Positions 20,217 to 28,525 of a stretch of 64,000 nt of DNA are shown here, one piece after another. This DNA comes from Altererythrobacter sp. CAU 1644 (GTDB taxonomy: Bacteria > Pseudomonadota > Alphaproteobacteria > Sphingomonadales > Sphingomonadaceae). Location: NCBI RefSeq assembly GCF_029623755.1, contig NZ_CP121106.1, positions 682,001 through 746,000 of the forward strand. The letters run 5' to 3'. The notes beneath the pieces were generated by a model that saw nothing but the letters and a program-made list of their open reading frames with translations, made no database searches and was not told the DNA's origin. The position numbers and the translations under genes were made by a program. Each line of letters starts with the position of its first letter. Positions within the stretch are counted from its first letter, which is position 1.

Positions 20217-21202
20217 CGCAGGCAAGCGCGACCGAACTGGTCAGCGTCGATATCGGCGGCACCCACGCGCGTTTCGCTCTCGCCACGGTCGGGCAAGACG
20301 GCACGATCACGGTCGAAGACCCGATCACGCTCCACACCGACGATCATGCGAGCTTCCAGACCGCGTGGGAGGACTTTCGCGCGCAAAAGGGGGGCTCGAT
20401 CCCCGATGCCGTGTCGCTCGCGATCGCGGGTCCGATTACCGGCGAGGTCATCCGCTTCACCAACAATCCGTGGGTCATTCGCCCGTCGCTGGTGAAAGAG
20501 AAGCTGGGCGTAACGCGCTATTCGATCGTCAATGATTTCGAGGCGGTGGCGCATGCCGTCGCGCGCGCTCCCGAGGAGCAGTTCCTGCATCTGACCGGCC
20601 CGGACCAGCCGCTGGCGGCGACCGGCACGCTCAGCGTGATCGGCCCGGGCACCGGGCTCGGCGTGGCCCATCTCCGCCGCAGTGCCGACCACTATCACGT
20701 GCAGGCGACCGAGGGCGGCCATGTCGATTTCGCGCCAGTCGATTCGATCGACGACCTGATCCTCGCGCGGCTGCGCAAGCGGCATAATCGCGTTTCCGCC
20801 GAGCGCGTGGTGTCCGGCCCCGGCATCGTCGAGATCTACCAGGCGCTCGGCGCGATGGAAAAGCGTGCGCTGCCCGAGATCGACGATGTCGAGATCTGGA
20901 CCCGCGGCATGGCGGGCGAAGACAGCCTCGCCGCCGCTGCGGTCGACCGGTTCTGCCTTTCGCTGGGCAGCGTCGCTGGCGATATCGCGCTCGTACAGGG
21001 CGGCTTCGGCGGCGTCGCGATAGCTGGCGGCCTCGGCTACCGCCTGCGCGACATCCTGCCGCGGTCGGGCTTTGCCGAGCGATTCCGTCACAAGGGCCGC
21101 TACGAGCAGCTAATGGCCTCGATCCCGGTCAAACTTATCACGCACCCGCAACCCGGCCTGTTCGGTGCAGCGGCTGCCTTTGCCAGAGAGCATTTGTCAT
21201 GA
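20213..21202 (+). CDS. glk: Glucokinase
   Basis: Phosphorylates glucose with ATP to feed the Entner-Doudoroff operon. The protein is 329 residues from a GTG start that overlaps the edd stop (GTGA). It belongs to the Glk (non-ROK) family: phosphate-binding [36 protein letters not shown], the catalytic aspartate in [14 protein letters not shown], and [12 protein letters not shown]. It overlaps eda by 4 nt. This places free-glucose entry and ED breakdown under one promoter. Confidence 0.97.
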   Translation: MTQASATELVSVDIGGTHARFALATVGQDGTITVEDPITLHTDDHASFQTAWEDFRAQKGGSIPDAVSLAIAGPITGEVIRFTNNPWVIRPSLVKEKLGVTRYSIVNDFEAVAHAVARAPEEQFLHLTGPDQPLAATGTLSVIGPGTGLGVAHLRRSADHYHVQATEGGHVDFAPVDSIDDLILARLRKRHNRVSAERVVSGPGIVEIYQALGAMEKRALPEIDDVEIWTRGMAGEDSLAAAAVDRFCLSLGSVAGDIALVQGGFGGVAIAGGLGYRLRDILPRSGFAERFRHKGRYEQLMASIPVKLITHPQPGLFGAAAAFAREHLS

Positions 21203-21810
21203 GCGATATTGGTTCCATCATGCGCACCGCGCCGGTCATCCCGGTAATCGTGGTCGATGAAGTCGAACATGCGGTGCCGCTGGCCAAGGCGCTGGTGGCA
21301 GGCGGCCTGCGCGTACTGGAGGTCACCCTGCGCACGCCTGCCGCACTCGACGCGATCCGCGCAATGTCCGAAGTAGACGGTGCCATCGTCGGTGCGGGAA
21401 CCGTGACCAATGAGACAGAGCTCAACGCAGCAATAAACGCGGGGAGCGAGTTCATCGTCTCGCCGGGCCTGACCGAGCCACTCGGCAAGGCGGCGATCGG
21501 CGCTGGCATTCCCTTTCTGCCCGGCATCGCCAATGCCGGCGACATCATGCGCGGCCTCGACCTGGGCCTGACACACTTCAAGTTCTTCCCGGCCATGGCC
21601 GCGGGCGGGCTCCCGGCGCTCAAGGCTTTGGCCGCGCCTTTCGGCCAGTGCCTGTTCTGCCCGACCGGCGGAATCGGCCCCGACAATGCGGCGGAATGGC
21701 TGGCTTTCGATCCCGTCCTGTGTGTAGGCGGCAGCTGGGTCGCCCCGCGCGGCGCGCCCGATACCGCCGAAGTGGAACGGCTGGCGCGCGAGGCGATGGA
21801 GCTGCGTTGA
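21199..21810 (+). CDS. eda: KDPG aldolase (2-dehydro-3-deoxy-phosphogluconate aldolase)
   Basis: Cleaves KDPG into pyruvate and glyceraldehyde 3-phosphate. A 203-residue class I aldolase of the KDPG/KHG family. The catalytic glutamate is in [13 protein letters not shown] and the Schiff-base lysine is in [13 protein letters not shown] (the common form is KFFPAE, so this copy has Met after PA). ATG overlaps glk by 4 nt, and the TGA stop shares one base with the next gene's ATG. Confidence 0.97.
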   Translation: MSDIGSIMRTAPVIPVIVVDEVEHAVPLAKALVAGGLRVLEVTLRTPAALDAIRAMSEVDGAIVGAGTVTNETELNAAINAGSEFIVSPGLTEPLGKAAIGAGIPFLPGIANAGDIMRGLDLGLTHFKFFPAMAAGGLPALKALAAPFGQCLFCPTGGIGPDNAAEWLAFDPVLCVGGSWVAPRGAPDTAEVERLAREAMELR

Positions 21811-24587
21811 TGGAAGATGTATCCGGATTGATCGAACGGCTGGGCGAGCTGCACCAACGCACGCGCGAAACCCCGCTGTTCAATCCGGTGTTCCAATTGG
21901 GTCTCGACCTATCGCGCGCCTTGGAAGCGGGCGAGATCGATCTGAACGCGCTCGAAGGGCTGGTGTCCGAACTCGAATGCGAAAGCATGCAAAGCCGCTC
22001 GAAGCGGTTGCGCCGCCTCGTCGCCCCGGTCGATCCGGCAACCAACAGCGCAGCCCTCGAAGACACGTTTCAGGCGGACGATATCGCCGAGTTCAAGGCG
22101 CAGTGGGAACGCCCGCAACTCCACGCCGTGTTCACCGCGCACCCCACTTTCCTGCTCACGCCCGATCAGTCCAATGCGGTTGCGCAGGCTGCCAGCAAGC
22201 AGGACGATATCGGCGCAGAGGTGTGCATTACCGGGGCCAGCCGTCCGCAGGTGACGCTCGAATACGAGCATGCGCGGGCGATGCGCGCCATCTCGCACGC
22301 GCAGATAGCGCGCGATGGGATCGTCGCCGAGGCGCTGGCGCATGCAGCAGGCAAATGGCCTGACGAGTGGCATGCAATCCAGCCCCTGCCGTTCCGCTTC
22401 GCCAGCTGGGTCGGATACGACATGGACGGGCGGACCGATATCAAGTGGTACGATTCAATCGGCTTCCGGCTCGGCGAAAAGGCCGAACGGCTCGAACACT
22501 ATACCGCCAGTCTCGAGGCAATCGACGCCGATCACGCGCTCCTCGATGTCCTGCGCCCCGCCCTCGCCTATGCCAGGTCGCGCGCCGCTGACTTCGGCGA
22601 AGACCTGACCGTACCCGAGGCCATGTCGGAAGCGGCCAATCGCCTGACCGCCGACGACCCGCACAAATTGTTGAGCCTCACGCCGCTGATCGACGCACTC
22701 GAGAGCGAGGCGCGCGAAGCTGCGACCGAGCGCGCGATCAAGTTGAAGACCCTCGCCGCCGCTATGCGCGCCGACGGCCTCGGCATGGGCTGGATCCACT
22801 TCCGGGTGAATTCCAGCCAGCTCCACAACGCTATCCGCCGCCGGATCGACCCCGACAATGCGCTCGATCTGTCGAGCAAGGGCGCCATGGCAACGCTACG
22901 CGAACTGCTCGCCCGGGTGAAGCCGCTGCGCAGCAACTTCGCCGCCTTGGCGATCGAGAGCTCGACCGCGATCCGCCAGTTCCTGGCGATGGCGCAGATC
23001 CTCGCGCATGTGGATGCCGACGCACCGATCCGCATGCTGATTGCCGAGTGCGAGCAGCCCTCGACCATTCTCGCCGCGCTCTATTTCGCCAAGCTGTTCG
23101 GGATCGAGGACAAGGTCGACGTCTCGCCGCTGTTCGAGACCGAAAGCGCGCTCGAACATGGCGGCCGGTTTCTCGACGCGCTGCTGGCGGAGGAAGCCTA
23201 CCAGCACTACGCCCGGTTGCGCGGCCGGCTGTGCATCCAGACCGGCTTTTCCGATGCGGGCCGGTTCGTCGGGCAGATCCCAGCGAGCCTTGCAATCGAG
23301 CGCCTGCAGGGGCGTCTCAGCGAGGCGATGGAGACCAACGGCCTGACCGACGTCGCCGCACTGATCTTCAACACCCACGGCGAGAGCATGGGCCGCGGCG
23401 CCCATCCCGACAGTTTCGCCGACCGCTTGACCTGGCCGCTCAGTTCCTGGGCCAAGCGTCGCTTCGCCCGGGCCGGGATCAGGCTCGAGCCAGAGGTCAG
23501 CTTCCAGGGCGGCGACGGCTATCTGTTCTTCGCGACGCCCGAACTCGCGCGCGCGACGCTCGGCCGCATCGTCGAGCACCGCCCGGCCGAAACCGATATC
23601 AACGCCCCGGTCGATCCGTTCTACCGCCGCACCGACATCAGCCTCGACTTCTACCGCGCGATCCGTGCGCACCAGCGCGAGCACCTCGAAAGCAAGACCT
23701 ACTCGCGCGCGGTGACGGCTTTTGGTCTCGGATTGCTCAATTCGACCGGCAGCCGCGTTTCGCGCCGCCAGAGCGACCTTTCCGCCGACCGGGACATGAG
23801 CCTGCGGCAGATTCGCGCGATTCCGCACAACGCCATCCTCCAGCAGCTCGGCTATCCGGTGAACGTCATTGCCGGGATCGGCAGCGCCGCCGACGGCAAT
23901 TACGAGGAAGTCGCCGCCTTGCTGATGGAAAGCGAGCGCGGGCTGCAATTGCTGCGCCTCGCGCGCAGTTCGAACGCGCTGGCCAGCATCAAGACGGTCG
24001 CGGCCTATGGCGAACTGTTCAACAGCGCCTATTGGGCGAGCCGACCCTATCGCGGGACCGAAAGCCACCTCTCCGATGCCTGCGAGGTGCTGGCAGAGTA
24101 TCTCACCAAGGACGACCGCACCGGCGTTTTCCGCCGCCTCGCCTCGCGCCTAAGGGTCGACGCGCTCAAGCTTCACCGGCTGCTCGCGCTCATTCCGAAT
24201 GAGAACCCGCTTGAGGATCGCGAGAACATCCGCCGCACGATCGGCGCGGCCCAGGCACTGCGGCTGGCGCTGCTGCAACATATGTTCATCAAGGCCGTGT
24301 CGATCCCGACTTTCAGTCGCGCCAACGACATCAGCCGCGACGACGTACTCGAAATGGTGTTCAGCCTGAGGGTCGAGGACGCGCTGGCGCAGATGCGTCG
24401 GGCCTATCCGACCAATTACCCGCAGATCACCGACTTCGCGGTCGACGCGCCAAGCGACTACCCCGATGGCGACGGAGAGGGCTACACCGCGATCCAGCGC
24501 GACTTCATCGATCCGATCGAACGCGCCTACGGTCTCGTCCTGCGGCTTTCGACCGCCATTGCCAACGAGTTCGGCGCCCACGGCTAG
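21810..24587 (+). CDS. ppc: Phosphoenolpyruvate carboxylase family protein with divergent active site
   Basis: A 925-residue protein of PEPC length, the last gene of the zwf-edd-glk-eda unit, starting on the last base of the eda stop. The PEPC fold is recognised from FTAHPT with His111 (E. coli His138) and from the order of the other motifs. Yet the catalytic motifs differ. Canonical GSWxGGDRDGNP reads SWVGYDMDGRTDI (199-211). GYSDSxKDAG reads GFSDAGRFVG (479-488), with Arg485 for the essential Lys. FHGRGGTVGRGGGP reads THGESMGRGAHP (522-533), with Glu525 where Arg581 is expected. The usual C-terminal NTG is replaced by AHG. It may be an anaplerotic PEPC with a reshaped site, or a PEPC-fold protein with another role. 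Confidence 0.85.
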   Translation: MEDVSGLIERLGELHQRTRETPLFNPVFQLGLDLSRALEAGEIDLNALEGLVSELECESMQSRSKRLRRLVAPVDPATNSAALEDTFQADDIAEFKAQWERPQLHAVFTAHPTFLLTPDQSNAVAQAASKQDDIGAEVCITGASRPQVTLEYEHARAMRAISHAQIARDGIVAEALAHAAGKWPDEWHAIQPLPFRFASWVGYDMDGRTDIKWYDSIGFRLGEKAERLEHYTASLEAIDADHALLDVLRPALAYARSRAADFGEDLTVPEAMSEAANRLTADDPHKLLSLTPLIDALESEAREAATERAIKLKTLAAAMRADGLGMGWIHFRVNSSQLHNAIRRRIDPDNALDLSSKGAMATLRELLARVKPLRSNFAALAIESSTAIRQFLAMAQILAHVDADAPIRMLIAECEQPSTILAALYFAKLFGIEDKVDVSPLFETESALEHGGRFLDALLAEEAYQHYARLRGRLCIQTGFSDAGRFVGQIPASLAIERLQGRLSEAMETNGLTDVAALIFNTHGESMGRGAHPDSFADRLTWPLSSWAKRRFARAGIRLEPEVSFQGGDGYLFFATPELARATLGRIVEHRPAETDINAPVDPFYRRTDISLDFYRAIRAHQREHLESKTYSRAVTAFGLGLLNSTGSRVSRRQSDLSADRDMSLRQIRAIPHNAILQQLGYPVNVIAGIGSAADGNYEEVAALLMESERGLQLLRLARSSNALASIKTVAAYGELFNSAYWASRPYRGTESHLSDACEVLAEYLTKDDRTGVFRRLASRLRVDALKLHRLLALIPNENPLEDRENIRRTIGAAQALRLALLQHMFIKAVSIPTFSRANDISRDDVLEMVFSLRVEDALAQMRRAYPTNYPQITDFAVDAPSDYPDGDGEGYTAIQRDFIDPIERAYGLVLRLSTAIANEFGAHG

Positions 24588-24692
24588 GGTAAAACTCGTA
24601 AAATCCGCGTGTTAACTTTTGTCACGAACGCGTCTCGCCAAGGGACGCGGGCGTTAGCGAACTGGCGACTCACCGCGTTTTACGGCATAAGC

Positions 24693-25427
24693 ATGTTCAT
24701 GGTTTTGGTACCCACCTCTTCCCGAGCCCTTCTCGCCGCCGCACTTCTCCTGGTCGGCGGCGGGTCGATGGCCGGAGCCCAATCGGATGCCGAAACCATG
24801 GAAGACGGCGTTATCGCCGTCGATCCGCAAGCGCTCGCTCTATCTTCAGTCGACGAATCGCCCACCGCTGCCGCCGAGCCCGAGATGGTCAGCGAAGCGG
24901 TGGTTCAGCCGGTCCCCGAACAACCCGAACCGAAGCCCGCGCCCGCTAGCAAGAAGAACGACGATCGCTTCGTTATCAAGCGGATCCTCCCGATCGACGG
25001 GCCGATCAAGTACGGTGAATGGTTCTGGGACGAGGAAGGCGTGCCGCCAGGCAAGCTGGTCATGACGGTCGACCTCGACGCTCGCGTCCTGTCGGTTTTC
25101 CGCGACGGTTACGAGATCGGGGCAACCGCCGTCCTGCTCGGCACCGACGAGCATCCGACCCCGCTCGGCACCTTTCCCATCCTGACCAAGGAGCGGCACA
25201 ACGTTTCCGAGAAATACGACAATGCGCCCATGCCCTGGACGCTGCGCCTGACCTGGGACGGCATTGCCATCCACGGCGGCTCGCAGATCCTCAACGGCTA
25301 TGCCAGCCACGGCTGTATCGCAGTGCCGGACGAGTTCGCCTCGCGGCTGTTCGACACCGCACGCAAGGGTGACAAGGTAGTGATTACGCGCGGCAAGATG
25401 ATGAGTCTGGGGGACAAGATCATCTAG
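24693..25427 (+). CDS. L,D-transpeptidase (YkuD domain), exported
   Basis: A 244-residue exported enzyme expected to cross-link peptidoglycan stem peptides (3-3 links) or attach proteins to them. The signal peptide is residues 1 to about 28, ending GSMAGA, followed by a Pro/Glu-rich linker and a YkuD domain with the motif HGGSQILNGYASHGCIAVP carrying the catalytic His and Cys. ATG 24693 opens the signal peptide. A GTG at 24609 would add 28 residues that do not resemble a signal peptide. No strong ribosome site is seen for either, so the start is uncertain. It converges with tilS. Confidence 0.88.
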   Translation: MFMVLVPTSSRALLAAALLLVGGGSMAGAQSDAETMEDGVIAVDPQALALSSVDESPTAAAEPEMVSEAVVQPVPEQPEPKPAPASKKNDDRFVIKRILPIDGPIKYGEWFWDEEGVPPGKLVMTVDLDARVLSVFRDGYEIGATAVLLGTDEHPTPLGTFPILTKERHNVSEKYDNAPMPWTLRLTWDGIAIHGGSQILNGYASHGCIAVPDEFASRLFDTARKGDKVVITRGKMMSLGDKII

Positions 25428-25459
25428 GCCCGCAGGGAGGGCTGCGGCGCGTTGGCAGG

Positions 25460-26407
25460 CTAACGCCTTGGGGGTTCGCGCCGCAGCACCCATCCCGTTT
25501 TTTCCGCAGTCGCCAGAATGCCGGCAAGATTTCCGCCACGCCCCGCTTCGAGCGCATCGAGCAATTCGGACAGCGCGCCGCCGCGCGGCTCACCGCCTAG
25601 CTCTGCGAATGCGCGCTGCAGCACCATCAGGCGCACCATTCGCGGCGCGGCAGGCCGGTAGACGATCCCGTCCGTCCCCTGCTCGACGCAATTTTCCCAT
25701 TCATCAGTGGCATACCGCTCCAGCGCCGCCAGCGCATCGGAGAGGTGCGAGGCGCTGCGTGCCAACGCAAGCTGGTCGAGCCAGTCGGCTTCGGCCAGCG
25801 CCTTTCGCATGCGCACGCGATCGAATTCGTCGTTCTCGTTGGAGGGGTCGAGAACCGCCGCAATTCCGGCAGCGCTCACCAGTCGCTCCAACTCTGCCTT
25901 GCGCCAATCGAGCAGGGGCCGGGCGAGTATGCCTCCATGGCCAGGAATCTCGCCCAGTGCGCGCACGCCTGCGAGCCCGGCCAAACCGCTTCCCCGATTG
26001 AGCCGCATCACTAGCGTCTCGGCCTGATCGTCGGCGTGATGGGCCGTCAGCAAGGCATCGAGAGCGTGATCGTCCATCCATCGGCCCAAGGCCGCGTAGC
26101 GCGCGGCGCGGGCATTGGCCTGGAGATTGCCCTCAGCGACCTCAACGCGCAGTATTGCGTGCGGGACGCCGATTTCTGCGCAAAGATCCGCAACCATTCG
26201 CGCCTCATCCGCGCTTTCGGGGCGCAAGCCGTGATCGACGGTGGCCGCTTCAAGTGATCCCGGACGCGCGGCGTGGGCAAGCAACAGCAGGGCCAAGCTG
26301 TCGGGGCCACCCGAGACCGCTACCCCCAGCCGCGCATTCGCAGGGACGAGCCGGTCGAGCCCGCTGCGAAATCGCTCGATCAGTTCGGGATCGATTGTCC
26401 TATCAAT
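25460..26407 (-). CDS. tilS: tRNA(Ile)-lysidine synthetase TilS, probable ATT start
   Basis: Ligates lysine to C34 of tRNA-Ile(CAU), changing AUG to AUA decoding; essential in bacteria. The ATP-pyrophosphatase loop SGGPDS is encoded at 26314-26297, followed by AATVDHGLRPES and LLTAHHADDQAETLVMRL. No ATG, GTG or TTG lies in frame between the upstream stop (26434-26432) and this loop. The first TTG (26296) falls after it and would remove the active site. ATT at 26407 with GAGAGG (26422-26417) 9 nt upstream is the most plausible start, giving 315 residues. Its proposed ribosome site overlaps the cpoB stop, so translation is probably coupled. CTG 26383 is another option. Confidence 0.88.
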   Translation of the reverse strand: MDRTIDPELIERFRSGLDRLVPANARLGVAVSGGPDSLALLLLAHAARPGSLEAATVDHGLRPESADEARMVADLCAEIGVPHAILRVEVAEGNLQANARAARYAALGRWMDDHALDALLTAHHADDQAETLVMRLNRGSGLAGLAGVRALGEIPGHGGILARPLLDWRKAELERLVSAAGIAAVLDPSNENDEFDRVRMRKALAEADWLDQLALARSASHLSDALAALERYATDEWENCVEQGTDGIVYRPAAPRMVRLMVLQRAFAELGGEPRGGALSELLDALEAGRGGNLAGILATAEKTGWVLRREPPRR

Positions 26408-26420
26408 GGGGCCGGGCCTC

Positions 26421-27377
26421 TCAGCTGCAATTCACCTTGCGGCGGTTTGCCTCATACTGGTCCTTCAGGCGGCCTGTCGCAAGCGCCGGATAGGTTTCGC
26501 CAAACTCCGCCAACGCGATGCAGGCGCGATTGGTGTCTTTCAGCGCGATCATCGATTCCGCCAGGAAGAGCAGGCTGTCGCCAGCACGGCGGCCTTCCTT
26601 GTCGGTCTGATAGTTCTTGAGGAACCACGGCGCCGCCTCGCGCGGATTACCATCGTCGAGATAGGCGCGGCCCATCAGGTTGCGGCCATAGGTTGCCATC
26701 GGGTGGCCGGGATATTTCTCGAGGAATATCGACAGCTGCTGGCGCGCCTCCGGGTAGAAGCCGGCATCCCACAGGCGGAAGCCATAGGAATACTCATCGT
26801 CGCCCGCGTCGTCGGATTGCGGCTTCAGGATCGCCTGCACCGCGGCCAGCCGTTCGGCGCTGGGCCCTGCGGCTTCGGCGGGCTTGGCCGCCGGCCTCGT
26901 CGCTGCCGCCGCTGGCGTCGTCGCAACCTGCGAGGCTCCGCCCGTCATCGCACTGAGATTGGACTCGGCGGCGCTCGGCCCGGCAGGCGCAATCGGCTCG
27001 GGTGCGGGACCTTCCAGCGCCGCAAGCCGGGTGCCAAGCTGAGAAATCGCATTGGTGTTCTCTTCGGACCGTGCCGTGAGCTGCTGCAGCTGGCCCTCGA
27101 TCGCGTCGAGCCGCGCAAGGATGTCGGTCACGGCCGTGGTCGACGGAGGCGACGTCGTCGAAGTGGTCGAGGACTGCTGGCCCGCATCGATCTCGGGCTG
27201 GAAGAACTTGCCGTCGCCGCCCGGAAACACCTTGCGTTGCAGTGCGCGAACTTCGGCCTCGATCTTGCGCAGCCGAGCCTCGCTCTCGCGGTCCTGCGCC
27301 GCAGCCGGGATCGGACTGGTCAGTACCACGCTGGCGGCGAGCGCCGGGGCAAACAGACGGACGATAGGGGATGGCAT
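26421..27377 (-). CDS. cpoB: Cell division coordinator CpoB / YbgF-like TPR protein
   Basis: A 318-residue periplasmic protein, usually the last gene of tol-pal operons, that links outer-membrane constriction to peptidoglycan synthesis. ATG 27377 with GGAG upstream opens a signal peptide ending PIPAAAQ. A coiled coil follows (about 30-125, with ARLRKIEAEVRALQRKV and ILARLDAIEGQLQQL), then an Ala/Pro-rich linker, then C-terminal TPR repeats (YSYGFRLWDAGFYPEARQQL, YLDDGNPREAAPWFLKNYQ). tolQRAB/pal are not adjacent here. tilS follows directly. Confidence 0.88.
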   Translation of the reverse strand: MPSPIVRLFAPALAASVVLTSPIPAAAQDRESEARLRKIEAEVRALQRKVFPGGDGKFFQPEIDAGQQSSTTSTTSPPSTTAVTDILARLDAIEGQLQQLTARSEENTNAISQLGTRLAALEGPAPEPIAPAGPSAAESNLSAMTGGASQVATTPAAAATRPAAKPAEAAGPSAERLAAVQAILKPQSDDAGDDEYSYGFRLWDAGFYPEARQQLSIFLEKYPGHPMATYGRNLMGRAYLDDGNPREAAPWFLKNYQTDKEGRRAGDSLLFLAESMIALKDTNRACIALAEFGETYPALATGRLKDQYEANRRKVNCS

Positions 27378-27538
27378 CTTGCTTACGCTCCTCAAACTTC
27401 ATCGTTCGGCGACGCAAAACCACGTCCAGCCTTGCAATTGAGCAACTGGACTATGGGTGCGTGGCTGAACGCGGGGCGAATGATTGCCCAAGCGCGCGCT
27501 CCAAGTCGAGCGTGCGCCCGGCCTTATCCGCGTAAATT

Positions 27539-28384
27539 CTAGTTTAGTGCGGTCGGCGAGGGATTGGCCGAAGTCTCGGCCCGCGCCAGCAACGCAGCAG
27601 CCGAAACTGGGGCATCACCGATCACCATCGGTTGATCGGCCAGTTTGGGAACCTGCTGACCGCCGATCGTGATGGCGAAGGCATCGGGCCGCCCGGTGTT
27701 AATCCGGGGTTCTTGCGCATCGGCCGGAATCTCGAACCGCTCGCCCGAGGCCATCTGCTTTTCGAGCAGCTTGGCGCCGTTGGCGTCGTAGAAGCGGACC
27801 CACACCCCGTCCTCGAGCGCGGTGAACACGACCTGCCCGTCGCGCTTGACGACCGACTGTGCCGGCCCCTGGGCAGCGGCAGCGGTCGCGCCAGCCGGAC
27901 CATTCTCGCCCGCGAGCATCTCGCTCTGAGCGGGCTGGAGCGGATCGGGGCCGGTGCCAGCGGCATAATAGGAGGAATAGAAGGCGATCGCGCCGCCGAT
28001 CAGCAGAATCGCGGCAATGCCGCCCGCCCAGGCGAGGCCCGCCGACGGAACCTTGGCAGGATCGCCCGGTTCGAAGCTGGAGACGCGGTCGCCGCGATCG
28101 AGCCCGCTTTCCATCGACAACTCGCCGCGAACCAAATCCGCGATCTCTCTGTCGTCGAGGCCGACAAGCTTGGCATAGGTCCGCGAAAATCCGATCGCGT
28201 AGGTACGCGCCGGCAAGTCAGAGAACCTTCCGCTTTCGATAAGTTCGAGGTGCCTTATGGGAATGCGCGAATCCGAGGCCACCTGGGCCAACGTCAACCC
28301 CTGTGCCTCGCGCGCCTTGCGCAACGTATCACCCACGCCGCTACGCTGCTGCGTAGCGGCTTCACCCATATCTTCTTGTTCCAT
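27539..28384 (-). CDS. rodZ: RodZ-like protein: HTH domain, TM segment and DUF4115
   Basis: A 281-residue bitopic membrane protein with the RodZ layout. The cytosolic Xre-type helix-turn-helix spans about residues 18-85 (LRKAREAQGLTLAQVASDSR, HLELIESGRFSDL), a single TM segment lies at about 118-138 (GGIAAILLIGGAIAFYSSYY), and the C-terminal part is a DUF4115 beta domain (VWVRFYDANGAKLLEKQM). RodZ anchors MreB and supports rod shape. No mre genes lie nearby. It is upstream of cpoB on the same strand with a 161-bp gap. Confidence 0.85.
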   Translation of the reverse strand: MEQEDMGEAATQQRSGVGDTLRKAREAQGLTLAQVASDSRIPIRHLELIESGRFSDLPARTYAIGFSRTYAKLVGLDDREIADLVRGELSMESGLDRGDRVSSFEPGDPAKVPSAGLAWAGGIAAILLIGGAIAFYSSYYAAGTGPDPLQPAQSEMLAGENGPAGATAAAAQGPAQSVVKRDGQVVFTALEDGVWVRFYDANGAKLLEKQMASGERFEIPADAQEPRINTGRPDAFAITIGGQQVPKLADQPMVIGDAPVSAAALLARAETSANPSPTALN

Positions 28385-28525
28385 GACCCCGACCTAGCGA
28401 CCGTTTATTGTTGCGGCGCACAAGATAATGAGCGCCTCTGACTGTCAAGCGGTGCGACTCCGTGGAACCTCCGCAATTCGACGAGCCGCGCCGCACGCGC
28501 GGCAGAAATGCGGCGTTAGCGTGAG

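Noticed and set aside
25430..25466. Short hairpins between the L,D-transpeptidase and tilS
   Set aside because: Arms of only 5-6 bp and no T tract. A bidirectional terminator is plausible but not supported.
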